Source: Bacillus sp. E(2018) (lineage in GTDB: Bacteria; Bacillota; Bacilli; Bacillales; Fictibacillaceae). From it: a stretch of DNA of 64,000 nucleotides. The stretch covers positions 1,488,001 to 1,552,000 of the forward strand of contig NZ_SCOL01000001.1 of the NCBI RefSeq assembly GCF_005503015.1. Reading direction: 5' to 3'. The stretch's first letter is position 1. Every line of letters starts with the position of its first letter. Below, piece after piece: positions 17,239 to 27,500 of the stretch. Both the position numbers and the translations under genes were made by a program. The notes below the pieces were generated by a model. That model saw only the letters and a list, made by a program, of their open reading frames with translations. It was not told the origin of the DNA and made no database searches.

Positions 17239-19082
17239 TAAGCTCTACCCCCTTTAATGTCTGCTTCAACTTCTTCTTTATGAATATGATACCCATGATC
17301 ATCAATAATAGAACGAAGGAACATGGTGATCAATACAAGCCCTAGACCTGCTCCGGCTACGTACCAGTTTGAGTAGATAAAACCAAATCCAGAAATGAAC
17401 ATGCCTAAAGATAAAATGAACGGAAGAATCGATCCATTTGGCATATGAATTTCTCCTACAGGTTCTGCAGGTGTCATTTCTCCATTACCAGCTGTTTTTT
17501 CAACATACAATGCATCAAGTCCACGTACTAGTGGTGTTTGAGCGAAGTTGTATTCTGGTGTTGGAACTGGCATAGCCCATTCTAGTGTACGGCCATCCCA
17601 AGGATCTTTTGTTGTTGCATATTTAGATGATGCAGAAATGATGATGTTGATTAAAAGTACAACTGTACCTGCACCCATAAGAATCGCACCGATCGTACTT
17701 ACAAAGTTTGCTCCATCAAGATCTTGTCCAGACATATATGTATAAACACGTCTAGGCATACCCATTAGTCCTAACCAGTGCTGAGGGAAGAACGTTAGAT
17801 GGAAACCGATAAAGAACAACCAGAAGTTCCACTTACCAAGTGTTTCATTCAATACGCGGTTAAACATTCTCGGGTACCAATAGTATAACCCTGAGAACAA
17901 TCCTAAAATCAAACCACCAACGATTACATAATGGAAGTGAGCTACTACGAAATAACTGTCATGATACTGATAGTCAGCAGCAGGAACAGAAAGCATAACA
18001 CCTGTTACTCCACCCATTACGAAAGTAGGTACGAATCCAACTGCGAAAAGCATAGCTGTAGAGAAACGAATTTGTCCGCCCCACATCGTGAAGATCCAGT
18101 TAAAGATCTTAACACCAGTTGGAATCGCAATTGCCATCGTTGCTACAGCAAAGATCGAGTTGGCTACAGGTCCTAATCCAACCGTAAACATGTGGTGAAC
18201 CCAAACCATGAATCCTAAAAATCCGATAAGTACTGTCGCAAAAACCATTGCACTATAACCGAACAAACGCTTATTAGAGAATGTAGAAATAACTTCAGAT
18301 ATGATACCGAATGCTGGAAGAATTAAGATATATACTTCCGGGTGACCAAAGATCCAGAAAATGTGTTCCCAGATTAAAATGTTACCACCCATATCTGGAT
18401 TAAAGAAATTAGCATCAAATACACGTTCGAACATCAGTAAAAAGAAACCTACTGTAAGTGCAGGGAATGCGAATAAGATAAGTCCAGAAGTAACAAATGA
18501 AGCCCATGTGAACAATGGCATACGCATGAATGTCATACCTGGTGCACGCATGTTGATAATCGTTACAAGGAAGTTAATCCCTCCTGCAAGAGTACCTGCT
18601 CCGGCAATCTGAAGACCAAGTACATAGAAATCAACACCTGTATCTTCTGCTACAGTTGATAGCGGAGCATATGCTGTCCATCCAGCTTCAGGAGCTCCAC
18701 CTAAGAACCAACTTAAGTTCAATAGCACTCCTCCGAAGAAGAATAACCAGAACCCGACTGCGTTTACATAAGGAAACGCTACGTCACGAGCTCCTAGCTG
18801 TAAAGGAACGATCGCATTCATGAATCCAAAGATAATCGGCATGGCTGCCAAGAAGATCATCGTTGTTCCATGCATCGTTAATAATTGATTATAAAGTTCA
18901 CCAGTGAAAATCTTGCTGTCTGGTTCCATAAGTTGAATACGCATTAAAACTGCTTCAAGTCCTCCGATTAAGAAGAAGAAGCCACCAGCCAAAAGATACA
19001 GAATACCGATCTTTTTATGGTCAACGGTAGTGAGCCAATCCATTAACCCACTTCTCTTTTTGTGACTTTCGTGAGTTGCCAC
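17238..19082 (-). CDS. ctaD: Cytochrome c oxidase subunit I (caa3 type)
   Basis: The 614-residue haem-copper subunit reduces O2 to water and pumps protons. Visible are the low-spin haem ligand region (LLTMHGTTMIF), the WIFGHPEVYILILPAFG segment with the His-Tyr crosslink, the paired CuB histidines in VWVHHMFTVG, and AHFHYVIVGG with the haem ligands. Length and the extra C-terminal segments fit the SoxM/caa3 type. It is the third enzyme gene of the ctaCDEF operon, 31 bp after ctaC. Confidence 0.97.
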   Translation of the reverse strand: MATHESHKKRSGLMDWLTTVDHKKIGILYLLAGGFFFLIGGLEAVLMRIQLMEPDSKIFTGELYNQLLTMHGTTMIFLAAMPIIFGFMNAIVPLQLGARDVAFPYVNAVGFWLFFFGGVLLNLSWFLGGAPEAGWTAYAPLSTVAEDTGVDFYVLGLQIAGAGTLAGGINFLVTIINMRAPGMTFMRMPLFTWASFVTSGLILFAFPALTVGFFLLMFERVFDANFFNPDMGGNILIWEHIFWIFGHPEVYILILPAFGIISEVISTFSNKRLFGYSAMVFATVLIGFLGFMVWVHHMFTVGLGPVANSIFAVATMAIAIPTGVKIFNWIFTMWGGQIRFSTAMLFAVGFVPTFVMGGVTGVMLSVPAADYQYHDSYFVVAHFHYVIVGGLILGLFSGLYYWYPRMFNRVLNETLGKWNFWLFFIGFHLTFFPQHWLGLMGMPRRVYTYMSGQDLDGANFVSTIGAILMGAGTVVLLINIIISASSKYATTKDPWDGRTLEWAMPVPTPEYNFAQTPLVRGLDALYVEKTAGNGEMTPAEPVGEIHMPNGSILPFILSLGMFISGFGFIYSNWYVAGAGLGLVLITMFLRSIIDDHGYHIHKEEVEADIKGGRA

Positions 19083-19113
19083 GGTGTAACCTCCTTTTTT
19101 GCAATGCTTAAGA

Positions 19114-20133
19114 CTATTTCAATTTAAGACCTAACAAGTAATCCGAAACGGCATCAATTTCCTCGTCAGAAAGATTTACTTTAGGCATGTTGTTGCCTGG
19201 TTTAACTTCTTGAGGGTCCTTGATCCACTTTTTCAGATTTTCTTTATCATGTTCTAAGATACCTGCTACACGGTCTTTATCCCCAAAACCAGTTAAGCTA
19301 GGTCCTGTGTTCCCGCCGTTTTGTCCAACAGCGTGACAAGATAAACAGTTCTTTTCAAAGACTTGTTGTCCATCAGCATTAGCAGAAGATTTGTCGTCAG
19401 CCGCTTTATAGCCCGCAACCCAGTTCTTGTAGTCTTCTTTAGAAACAACTCTTACTTTAAAGTCCATCAAAGCATGGGATGCACCACAAAGTTCAGCACA
19501 CTTCCCTTTGTACACTACGTCTGTCTGACTTCCCGTATCAAACCACATATAGTTCTTGTTTTTATCACCAGGGTTTGTATCTGTCTTACCAGCTAGTGAA
19601 GGAATCCAGAATGAGTGAATAACATCTGCAGATGATAATTCAACGTGTACTTTCGTATCTGCTGGAAGAACCAATTCCTGAGAAGTGATTAATTCTTCTT
19701 TCGGATACTCAAACTCCCACCAATATTGGTGACCAGTAACCTTAATGCTTAACTCGTTCTTTGAAGCTGGTTTTGCATCTGCAGAGAATTCAAATGTTCT
19801 CATAACAGTTGGTACAGCTAAGATGATAAGCAAAAGAATCGGAATAACTGTCCATAATAGTTCAAGCATGTGGTTACCTTCCACTTGCTTAGGTGTCGAA
19901 TTGTCACCTTTTTTCTTTCTAAACTTCAATAATACGAATGCATAAAGAACGAAAACTACCACCAGGACCAGAATCATAATACTAATAGAGATCAGCATCA
20001 GCTGGAACTGTTTGTCAGCAACTTCACCTTGCGGAATTAAAGTTGATAGAGTCGGATCTCCGCACCCCATCAAAAGAAGAGCCAACATGGCAAATAAGGA
20101 AAGAAAACGCCCTTTTTGTAGCCATTTTTTCAT
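19114..20133 (-). CDS. ctaC: Cytochrome c oxidase subunit II with fused cytochrome c
   Basis: The 339-residue subunit has a lipobox (LLLMGC, Cys24), two membrane helices (about 41-70 and 88-110), a cupredoxin domain and a C-terminal cytochrome c. CuA ligands are His173, Cys212, Glu214, Cys216, His220 and Met223. The haem c site is CLSCH (263-267) with Met316 as likely distal ligand. This defines a caa3 oxidase. I use the ATG at 20133; the preceding in-frame GTG (20136) is possible, and the ribosome binding site is weak for either. A 10-bp-arm palindrome lies upstream. Confidence 0.96.
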   Translation of the reverse strand: MKKWLQKGRFLSLFAMLALLLMGCGDPTLSTLIPQGEVADKQFQLMLISISIMILVLVVVFVLYAFVLLKFRKKKGDNSTPKQVEGNHMLELLWTVIPILLLIILAVPTVMRTFEFSADAKPASKNELSIKVTGHQYWWEFEYPKEELITSQELVLPADTKVHVELSSADVIHSFWIPSLAGKTDTNPGDKNKNYMWFDTGSQTDVVYKGKCAELCGASHALMDFKVRVVSKEDYKNWVAGYKAADDKSSANADGQQVFEKNCLSCHAVGQNGGNTGPSLTGFGDKDRVAGILEHDKENLKKWIKDPQEVKPGNNMPKVNLSDEEIDAVSDYLLGLKLK

Positions 20134-20188
20134 CACTACATATACCCCACTTTCTCGTTGTAGTCTGTTTTGACTGAATGTTCTATCT

Positions 20189-20224
20189 ATTCAATTCAAA
20201 TAAATAGGTTATTTGAATGGAAAT
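20189..20224. promoter_or_regulatory. Extended palindrome upstream of ctaC
   Basis: ATTCAAATAA (20194-20203) and TTATTTGAAT (20209-20218) are perfect inverted repeats with a 5-bp spacer, and flanking CTATT/AATAG bases extend the symmetry. It lies about 60-85 bp before the ctaC start. An operator or a leader stem-loop is likely; the factor is unknown. Confidence 0.65.
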
Positions 20225-20264
20225 AGCAAAAATAAATGTACGCATTTTTTTTAAACAAGGATTT

Positions 20265-20280
20265 TCACTCTTATGAGTGA
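20265..20280. repeat. Short palindrome in the ctaB-ctaC gap
   Basis: TCACTC and GAGTGA (20265-20270 and 20275-20280) are perfect inverted repeats with a 4-bp spacer, upstream of ctaC. No T-run follows. A second hairpin without T-run, GGAACAGC/GCTGTTCC (20345-20368), lies after ctaB. Confidence 0.5.
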
Positions 20281-20378
20281 TTACAAACGGTTAGCCTTCA
20301 TCTATACTTTTTTATGAAAGCCCTTTTATGTAAAGGCGATTATAGGAACAGCACAATCGCGCTGTTCCAGTATAAAAT

Positions 20379-21314
20379 CTATATGTTCACTAAGATCATA
20401 GCAACAAACATAATGGTCATATAATTTAACGAATATACGAACATCATGCGAGCCCATTTCATGTCATCCTTTGTCTTTAGCCCTGATAATGCTAGTATCA
20501 GCCAACCTGTTCCTAACACAGCAGCCAGGATCAAGTAGACGATGCCAAATTCAAAAAGGTAAAGAGACACAGGAAGTAATGCAGCTACATACCAGATCAT
20601 CTGACGTTTCGTTAATGCGAAACCGGATACAACAGGAAGCATCGGAATTCCCGCTTTTCGATAATCTTCACATCGTTTCATCGCAAGCGCTAAAAAGTGT
20701 GGAGGTTGCCATAAAAACATGATTAGGAATAAGATCCATGCAACCCAATGCAGGTTTGCATCTACAGCTGCCCAACCGATTAAAGGCGGTACCGCCCCAG
20801 ATATGCCTCCCACTACCGTATTAATAGAATGAGTTCGTTTGAGCCACATCGTGTAAACGACCACATATACGAAAAGCCCGATCAATCCCATTACAGCCGC
20901 CGTTAAGGTTGTCATTGCAAGCATAACTGTTCCGATTGCGGAAAGAATAATACCTACCCAAAGGACTTGATTCGCACTAATCCTGCCCGTAACTGTCGGC
21001 CGCTCAATCGTACGTTCCATCAGTTGGTCTATATCTCTATCAATATAGTTATTCAAGCAGCAGCCGCCTGCTATAACTAATGCTGCACCTAAAATACAAA
21101 GAACTAAATCTCCAATGTTGTCGGAAAATAAAAGATTGTTATATTTTAAAGCTAGAAAGAATCCAGCAAATGTCGTAATCAAGTTACTCATAACGATCCC
21201 GAGTTTCGCAATGGTCAAGAAATCTTTCCAGGTGCCTGTAGGATTCGCTTCGGATAGAGGTCCAGGTTCCATTACTTTGTTAGCGACTTCATATGCAGTT
21301 GGAGTTTTGCTCAA
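20379..21314 (-). CDS. ctaB: Protohaem IX farnesyltransferase (haem O synthase)
   Basis: CtaB adds a farnesyl group to haem B to give haem O, the precursor of haem A for the caa3 oxidase. The 311-residue protein has about nine membrane segments and the prenyltransferase motifs [15 protein letters not shown] and the second aspartate-rich-type region around [15 protein letters not shown]. The start is TTG 21314, six bases after AAAAGGAGGTG; the in-frame GTG at 21323 lies in that site. It is divergent from ctaA, with 348 bp between them. Confidence 0.95.
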   Translation of the reverse strand: MSKTPTAYEVANKVMEPGPLSEANPTGTWKDFLTIAKLGIVMSNLITTFAGFFLALKYNNLLFSDNIGDLVLCILGAALVIAGGCCLNNYIDRDIDQLMERTIERPTVTGRISANQVLWVGIILSAIGTVMLAMTTLTAAVMGLIGLFVYVVVYTMWLKRTHSINTVVGGISGAVPPLIGWAAVDANLHWVAWILFLIMFLWQPPHFLALAMKRCEDYRKAGIPMLPVVSGFALTKRQMIWYVAALLPVSLYLFEFGIVYLILAAVLGTGWLILALSGLKTKDDMKWARMMFVYSLNYMTIMFVAMILVNI

Positions 21315-21662
21315 CAGATACACCTCCTTTTAGAGTAAAATGTTCCAAATCTTGCTTTTGCTGTTATTTAAGCCCTCATTCATTCTATATGGGCTTGACT
21401 CTAAAATCAACGGTAAAAAAATGTCTTCATCTGTTCACAATATGTAAAGTAGAACGTTTTACCTATATGATAGGATAGTGATATATAAAGAATATATAAA
21501 GAAAATGTCCTCTAACATTATAAAACAAATCAAGTCCTTTGTATACTTCGACTAATATAGACACTATCTTATATTATTTGTACGATGGAAGTGTCTGGAA
21601 TACTTGTTGAAAATGTTACAAATTTGTGAATGGTTATAGGACAAAAAAAGCAGGTGAATGAT
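21315..21662. promoter_or_regulatory. Divergent ctaB-ctaA control region with ResD-like sites
   Basis: This 348-bp gap has no gene. TTTGTGAAT at 21623-21631 matches the ResD box recalled from B. subtilis, and TTCACAA at 21437-21443 is its shortened reverse complement. ResD controls ctaA in B. subtilis. The 21623 site lies only about 30 bp before the ctaA start, so its role depends on where transcription begins. Confidence 0.45.
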
Positions 21663-22550
21663 TTGAAAAGATTTTATCAGATTTATTCTATTATTACTTC
21701 ACTAGGAATGTTGCTCGTATTGCTAATGGGAGCTGTTGTAACAAAAACAGGCTCAGGAGACGGATGCGGTAATTCATGGCCTCTCTGCTATGGAGAAATC
21801 TTGCCTACTGCACCTAAACTCGAAACGATTATTGAAGTAAGTCACCGGTTTGTGTCAGCATGGCTTGGCCTACTTGTAATCATACTCGCGATTTGGGCTT
21901 GGAGACGTGAACCACATCGCAAAGAAATAAAGATTTTGGCTGGATCAGCTGTATTCTTTATTATCCTTCAGGGGCTTTTAGGAGCCGCTGCTGTTATTTG
22001 GAGCCAATCTTCAGCCGTTCTTGCTTCCCATTTCGGCTTTTCACTCGTTTCGTTCGCTAGTGTTCTTTTAATAGCCATTCTTTCTTTTGAAAATCCTGAT
22101 CGTCCTTTTATCGCGAAAGTATCACCAGGATTCAAAAAAAATATCTATTGGTTATTTGCGTATCTATATGCTGTTGTTTATACGGGTGCACTCGTAAGAC
22201 ATACCGGCTCAAGCATGGGGTGTGGTCCAGAGTTCCCGTTATGTAACGGAACCATTTTCGCAACGATAGGATCTCAAGCTAGCATTCATTTGTTACATCG
22301 TATTGCTGCTATCGTCCTATTTATTTGGATCGTATATGCTTGGTATCACGCTCGTAAATACTATAGCGATCAAAAAGTAGTAACAAAAGGATTTCAGTTC
22401 GCTCTACTATTCGTCATTCTCCAAGGTGTATCAGGAGCATTGATCGTTTATTCAAACCTAAACTTATTTGTGGCCCTTGGTCACGGATTGATCATCTCCT
22501 TCTTGTTCGGAACGCTGAGTTACTTAGCGCTAATCGTATACCGGAAATAA
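21663..22550 (+). CDS. ctaA: Haem A synthase
   Basis: CtaA oxidises the C8 methyl of haem O to the formyl group of haem A. The 295-residue protein has eight membrane segments in two homologous halves. The first half carries VVTKTGSGDGCG and the loop cysteine pair Cys35/Cys42, followed by Glu58 and His61 of the active site (EVSHRF); the second half repeats this with RHTGSSMGCG and LLHRIAA. The TTG start at 21663 follows GCAGGTGA; an upstream in-frame start gives residues with no family match. Confidence 0.95.
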   Translation: MKRFYQIYSIITSLGMLLVLLMGAVVTKTGSGDGCGNSWPLCYGEILPTAPKLETIIEVSHRFVSAWLGLLVIILAIWAWRREPHRKEIKILAGSAVFFIILQGLLGAAAVIWSQSSAVLASHFGFSLVSFASVLLIAILSFENPDRPFIAKVSPGFKKNIYWLFAYLYAVVYTGALVRHTGSSMGCGPEFPLCNGTIFATIGSQASIHLLHRIAAIVLFIWIVYAWYHARKYYSDQKVVTKGFQFALLFVILQGVSGALIVYSNLNLFVALGHGLIISFLFGTLSYLALIVYRK

Positions 22551-22552
22551 CA

Positions 22553-22587
22553 AAAACCCAGGGTGCACATTTTGCATCCTGGGTTTT
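22553..22587. terminator. Bidirectional terminator between ctaA and pycA
   Basis: A 15-bp stem (22553-22567 with 22573-22587, one G-T pair) has A4 and T4 ends and lies between the two convergent stops. Confidence 0.9.
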
Positions 22588-22590
22588 GTT

Positions 22591-25500
22591 TTATTTAATT
22601 AACTCAATAAGCAAATCGCCAGCAGCGATTCCTTCTCCGTTTTGAACAGAGATCTCTTTGACGGTTCCATCGAATGGAGCTTGAACCGTTGTTTCCATCT
22701 TCATAGCCTCCGTGATCATGAGATGATCGCCTTTTTTAACTTTTTCCCCTTTTTCAACCAAAACCTTGATCACTGTTCCTGGCATACTTGCACCGATCTG
22801 TGTAGGATTTGAAGGATCTACTTTTTGCTTTGCAGATACTGTTACTTTAGCACTTTCATCGATTACTACGATTTCACGCGATTGACCGTTAAGTTCAAAG
22901 TAAAGAACTCGTGACCCATCATTCTGCGCTTCACCGATTGATACGAGCTTCACGATTAACGTTTTACCTTGTTCGATCTCAACTTCAATCTCTTCACCAA
23001 GCTTCATTCCATAGAAGAACGTTGGGGTATCAAGAACCGAAATATCACCAAATTGCGAATACATTTTTTCACGATCCAAGAAAACTTTTGGATATAACGC
23101 ATACGCCAAAACATCAAAACTTGTAACTTGGCGATTTATCTTGTGGAATAACGTTTCCTTCATGTCATTGAAATCTGCAGCTTCTAAAAGCTCTCCTGGC
23201 CTCACTGACAGAGGTTCTCTACCTTTTAAGACGATACGCTGCAGTTCCCTAGGAAAACCTTCATACGGCTGCCCTAGGTACCCTTGAAAGAATTCTACAA
23301 CTGAGTCTGGGAAATCCAAGGATTCTCCTCGATCATACACATCATCTTCTGTTAAATTGTTCTGCACCATATAAAGAGCCATGTCACCTACAACTTTTGA
23401 TGAAGGAGTAACTTTAACTACATCGCCAAACATGTCATTCACTCTGCGATACATCTGTTTCACTTCATCCCAGCGGTCCCCAAGACCAACTGCTTTTGCT
23501 TGCTGTTGAAGATTACTAAACTGTCCGCCTGGCATCTCATGCTCATATACTTCCGGGTCTGGTGCAGCCGAATTACTTTCAAAACCTGAGTAGTATTTTC
23601 TAATATCTTCCCAATAAGAAGATAAGTCTTTCACATAATCAATGTTCATCTCTGGTTGTCTATCGTTCCCTGCTAGTGCATAATATAGTGAATTTGCACT
23701 CGGCTGAGATGTCTGACCGGCCATTGAACTTACAGCAACGTCAACGATATCAACACCTGCTTCAGCTGCTTTAGCGTAAGTATAGATTCCGTTCCCGCTC
23801 GTGTCATGCGTATGAAGATGAATCGGGATATCAATCGCTTCTTTAAGAGCTGATACAAGGTCATAGGCAGCCTGAGGTTTTAATAGTCCTGCCATATCTT
23901 TAATAGCAAGAATATGTGCTCCTTCTGCTTCAAGTTCTTTTGCTAGATTCACATAATAAGTTAGATCATATTTTGTTCGGGTAGGATCTAAAATATCTCC
24001 GGTATAGCAGATTGCAGCCTCCGCAATCTTCCCTGTCTCACGAACAGCTCTAATCGCCACTTTCATGCCTTCTACCCAGTTTAAGCTATCAAAGATTCGG
24101 AACACATCGATTCCTGCCATTGCTGACTTTTTAACAAACTCTTCCACGACATTATCTGGATAGTTTTTATATCCTACCGCATTAGAAGCTCTTAGCAGCA
24201 TTTGGAATAATACATTAGGAGCTTTTTCTCTCAATTTAATTAATCGGTCCCATGGATCTTCATTTAGGAAACGATAAGAAACATCAAATGTAGCTCCTCC
24301 CCACATCTCGAGTGAGAACATCTCTGGCCATAATCTTGCAGTCGGCTCAGCAATGTGAAGAAGGTCATTCGTACGAACGCGAGTCGCCAACAATGATTGG
24401 TGACCGTCACGGAACGTAGTATCCGTAAGAAGTAATTTCTTTTGATCCTTAATCCAACGAGCCACTGCTTCAGGTCCTTCAGCATCTAACAATTGCTTCG
24501 TTCCATTTGGAATCGGCTCTGATTGCTTTATTTTTGGAATACGAGGTTTTGCAAAATTAGGTTTATCCTGCTTTGCAAGTCCCGGAAATCCATTGATAGT
24601 TGTTGCACCAATATAGGATAGCATCTTCGTTCCTCTATCTTTACGCTTTGGAAAAACAAAGAGCTCACTGCTTGTATCAATGAAAGAAGTATCATAATCA
24701 CCTGATAAAAACTTTTGATGTGTAACAACATTCTCAAGGAAAGCAATGTTTGTTTTGATACCACGAATACGAAACTCTTTTAAATTTCTTAACATTTTAG
24801 ATGCTGCTTGCTCATATGATAATGCCCACGTAGACACTTTCACGAGTAAAGAATCATAAAAAGGTGTGATAATAGCGCCTTGGAATCCATTTCCGGCATC
24901 TAATCGAACACCAAATCCTCCACCAGAACGATAAGCCATGATCTTACCCGTATCAGGCATGAACTGATTAGAAGGGTCTTCTGTTGTTACACGTGATTGG
25001 ATCGCATAACCGTGGCAATAAATATCTTCTTGCTTCGGAATACCAATTTCTTTTCCGTGTAATGGGTATCCTTCTGCGATAAGAATCTGCGATTGAACGA
25101 TATCAATCCCAGTGACCATTTCCGTAATCGTGTGTTCTACCTGGACCCTCGGATTCACTTCAATAAAATAGAATTTACCATCAGGAGTTACTAGATACTC
25201 AACTGTACCTGCATTAATGTAACCTACATGTTCCATTAAAGATACTGCAGATTCACAGATAGCATGACGAAGCTCATCAGATAGAGAAACACTTGGTGCT
25301 ACTTCAACTACTTTCTGATGTCTTCTTTGTACAGAACAATCGCGCTCATATAGATGTACTAGATTTCCTTCATGATCACCAAGAATCTGTACTTCAATAT
25401 GTTTTGGATTCTCTACGAATTTTTCAACATATACTTCATCTTTACCAAACGCAGCTTTTGCTTCTGATTTGGCACGGTCATAACTTTCTGCAAGAGAATT

Positions 25501-26034
25501 TTCACTTCTGACGATACGCATTCCGCGTCCACCGCCACCCATTGATGCTTTGATGATGATTGGAAATCCATTGCTCTCAGCAAAGTCTCTTACTTCAGAA
25601 AGACTATTAACAGGTCCATCACTCCCTGGAATGACGGGGATGTTAGCATCAATAGCAGTTTGTCTTGCTTTGACTTTATCGCCGAAAACATCAAGGTGTT
25701 TTTGATTTGGACCAATGAAAATAATGCCTTCTTCATGACAACGCTCAGCAAATTCTTTGTTTTCCGACAAAAATCCGTAACCTGGATGAACCGCGTCAAC
25801 ACCATTCGTTTTAGCGATTTCAATAATGCCTTCGATATCAAGATAAGCATCGATCGGTTTCTTACCTTCACCTACAAGATAGGCTTCATCCGCTTTATAA
25901 CGATGATAAGATCCCGTGTCTTCTTTTGAATAAATAGCTACTGTTCGTATATCTAGTTCGGTACAGGCTCTGAAAATTCGAATTGCAATTTCTCCTCGGT
26001 TTGCTACTAAGACTTTGCTGATTTTTCTACTCAT
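22591..26034 (-). CDS. pycA: Pyruvate carboxylase
   Basis: PycA makes oxaloacetate from pyruvate, bicarbonate and ATP. All three parts of the 1147-residue protein are present: biotin carboxylase with ATP-grasp (1 to about 460, MGGGGRGMRI), carboxyltransferase with the metal site (about 540-830, LLTDTTFRDGHQSLLATR), and the C-terminal biotin carrier with Lys1112 in EAMKMET. It is intact and of normal length. It lies between ctaA and ftsW as in B. subtilis. Confidence 0.98.
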   Translation of the reverse strand: MSRKISKVLVANRGEIAIRIFRACTELDIRTVAIYSKEDTGSYHRYKADEAYLVGEGKKPIDAYLDIEGIIEIAKTNGVDAVHPGYGFLSENKEFAERCHEEGIIFIGPNQKHLDVFGDKVKARQTAIDANIPVIPGSDGPVNSLSEVRDFAESNGFPIIIKASMGGGGRGMRIVRSENSLAESYDRAKSEAKAAFGKDEVYVEKFVENPKHIEVQILGDHEGNLVHLYERDCSVQRRHQKVVEVAPSVSLSDELRHAICESAVSLMEHVGYINAGTVEYLVTPDGKFYFIEVNPRVQVEHTITEMVTGIDIVQSQILIAEGYPLHGKEIGIPKQEDIYCHGYAIQSRVTTEDPSNQFMPDTGKIMAYRSGGGFGVRLDAGNGFQGAIITPFYDSLLVKVSTWALSYEQAASKMLRNLKEFRIRGIKTNIAFLENVVTHQKFLSGDYDTSFIDTSSELFVFPKRKDRGTKMLSYIGATTINGFPGLAKQDKPNFAKPRIPKIKQSEPIPNGTKQLLDAEGPEAVARWIKDQKKLLLTDTTFRDGHQSLLATRVRTNDLLHIAEPTARLWPEMFSLEMWGGATFDVSYRFLNEDPWDRLIKLREKAPNVLFQMLLRASNAVGYKNYPDNVVEEFVKKSAMAGIDVFRIFDSLNWVEGMKVAIRAVRETGKIAEAAICYTGDILDPTRTKYDLTYYVNLAKELEAEGAHILAIKDMAGLLKPQAAYDLVSALKEAIDIPIHLHTHDTSGNGIYTYAKAAEAGVDIVDVAVSSMAGQTSQPSANSLYYALAGNDRQPEMNIDYVKDLSSYWEDIRKYYSGFESNSAAPDPEVYEHEMPGGQFSNLQQQAKAVGLGDRWDEVKQMYRRVNDMFGDVVKVTPSSKVVGDMALYMVQNNLTEDDVYDRGESLDFPDSVVEFFQGYLGQPYEGFPRELQRIVLKGREPLSVRPGELLEAADFNDMKETLFHKINRQVTSFDVLAYALYPKVFLDREKMYSQFGDISVLDTPTFFYGMKLGEEIEVEIEQGKTLIVKLVSIGEAQNDGSRVLYFELNGQSREIVVIDESAKVTVSAKQKVDPSNPTQIGASMPGTVIKVLVEKGEKVKKGDHLMITEAMKMETTVQAPFDGTVKEISVQNGEGIAAGDLLIELIK

Positions 26035-26056
26035 ACAAGTTCCTCTCCTTTTACCG

Positions 26057-27223
26057 TTACATGATAGCTTTTATCTTTCTGTTTACTTCGGGCTTTCTTT
26101 CAGGCGCTTTTTTGTTCAGATTTACTTTTGCAGAAATATTTATGAGAATCCCCATCGATGTTAGAAACAATAGAAGGGATGAGCCCCCGTACGAAATAAA
26201 TGGCAATGGAACACCAGTAATAGGTAATAACCCAACTGCCGCACCTAGATTGACCACTGTTTGAATACCTATCATTCCAGCGATACCAAATGCTAATAAA
26301 CTTGAATATGTATCAGTACTCTGCATGCCAATATAAAATCCTTTTATTACGATGTACCCTAACAAAGCGATGATAGAAAATACTCCAATAAAACCAAGCT
26401 CTTCTGCAATGATGGCAATGATAAAATCAGTATGTGGTTCAGGTAGGAATCCGTATTTCTGAATACTCTCACCAAGACCTGAGCCTGTCATTCCACCCGC
26501 AGCGATTGAGATATATCCATTCACGAGCTGATATCCGTCGCCGGCCGGATCTTTAAATGGCGCAAATGCTGCATCAAAACGGGAAAGCTGTTCTGGTGTT
26601 AAACGTAGGAATATCCCTAACCCTACAATACCCGCTAAAGCCGCCATTGAAAAAATATGTTTGAATTTTATTCCAGAGCAAAACAGAATAACTCCAGCAA
26701 CACCCGATACGATAATGCCTGTCCCTAAATCTGGCTGCCTTAAAATTAATAGAAACATGATGGCAAAAATCGTTAGAGGCGGGATGACTCCTTTTTTGAA
26801 ATCTTGCATCTTCCCTTGTTTCTTTGAATAGATAGCTGCCAAATAGATAGCTAGGGTTAGCTTGATAAATTCAGCAGGCTGAATACCGATCGGACCTATG
26901 TATAACCAGCTTTTGGCATTGTTCACCTCTCGTCCGAACAATAATACAAAAATCAATATTAGAATAGAGAAAACGACGATAGGCATCATTAGTTTCTTAT
27001 AGATTTGAACATTGAACCTCATAGTAAAATACATGAGTCCAAGCCCAAATAGCAGAAAAACAAGTTGTCTTGTAAAGAAAAAGCTGCTGCTATAATCGTA
27101 TTTATTAATTGTTACCCCTATACTCGCGCTGTAGATCATGACTAAACCAGCACTGCACAATAATAGCACGGCTACTATCAAAGAATAGTCATAGGGTCTT
27201 ACTGCTTTTTTCACGTTGTTCAC
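26057..27223 (-). CDS. ftsW: Septal peptidoglycan polymerase FtsW
   Basis: This SEDS-family glycosyltransferase polymerises lipid II at the septum with its partner PBP2b. The 388 residues have about ten membrane segments. Family hallmarks are NNAKSWLYIGPIGIQPAEFIKL, the PEPHTDFIIAIIAEELG loop and GVPLPFISYGGSSLL. Position beside pycA and ylaN matches B. subtilis ftsW (ylaO) rather than rodA or spoVE. Confidence 0.92.
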   Translation of the reverse strand: MNNVKKAVRPYDYSLIVAVLLLCSAGLVMIYSASIGVTINKYDYSSSFFFTRQLVFLLFGLGLMYFTMRFNVQIYKKLMMPIVVFSILILIFVLLFGREVNNAKSWLYIGPIGIQPAEFIKLTLAIYLAAIYSKKQGKMQDFKKGVIPPLTIFAIMFLLILRQPDLGTGIIVSGVAGVILFCSGIKFKHIFSMAALAGIVGLGIFLRLTPEQLSRFDAAFAPFKDPAGDGYQLVNGYISIAAGGMTGSGLGESIQKYGFLPEPHTDFIIAIIAEELGFIGVFSIIALLGYIVIKGFYIGMQSTDTYSSLLAFGIAGMIGIQTVVNLGAAVGLLPITGVPLPFISYGGSSLLLFLTSMGILINISAKVNLNKKAPERKPEVNRKIKAIM

Positions 27224-27466
27224 CTTTCTCCCCTCTTATGAAGTCTCGAAACTGCATCTTTATAATTATTAGATATTGTATCACATAAACCTTTTTTATT
27301 TATGATATAACACTGCAGCTTCTGCTTCTTATAGTATTTCGAAGGATGTATCGGCTTTTTGATGAACATCCTTTCATAAATGAAAATGACCTCTCAGAAA
27401 ACCGAACTTGGTAAAAGAGAGCAACCACTCAAGAAAATGCAAGGAAATGTATGTATATAAAAAAAT

Positions 27467-27493
27467 CCAGTCCAATTTACATTCTCGGACTGG
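27467..27493 (-). terminator. ylaN terminator
   Basis: CCAGTCC (27467-27473) pairs with GGACTGG (27487-27493). An A-rich run upstream on the plus strand gives a T-run on the minus strand. It overlies the eight-base gap before the ylaN stop. Confidence 0.7.
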
Positions 27494-27500
27494 TTGTAGA

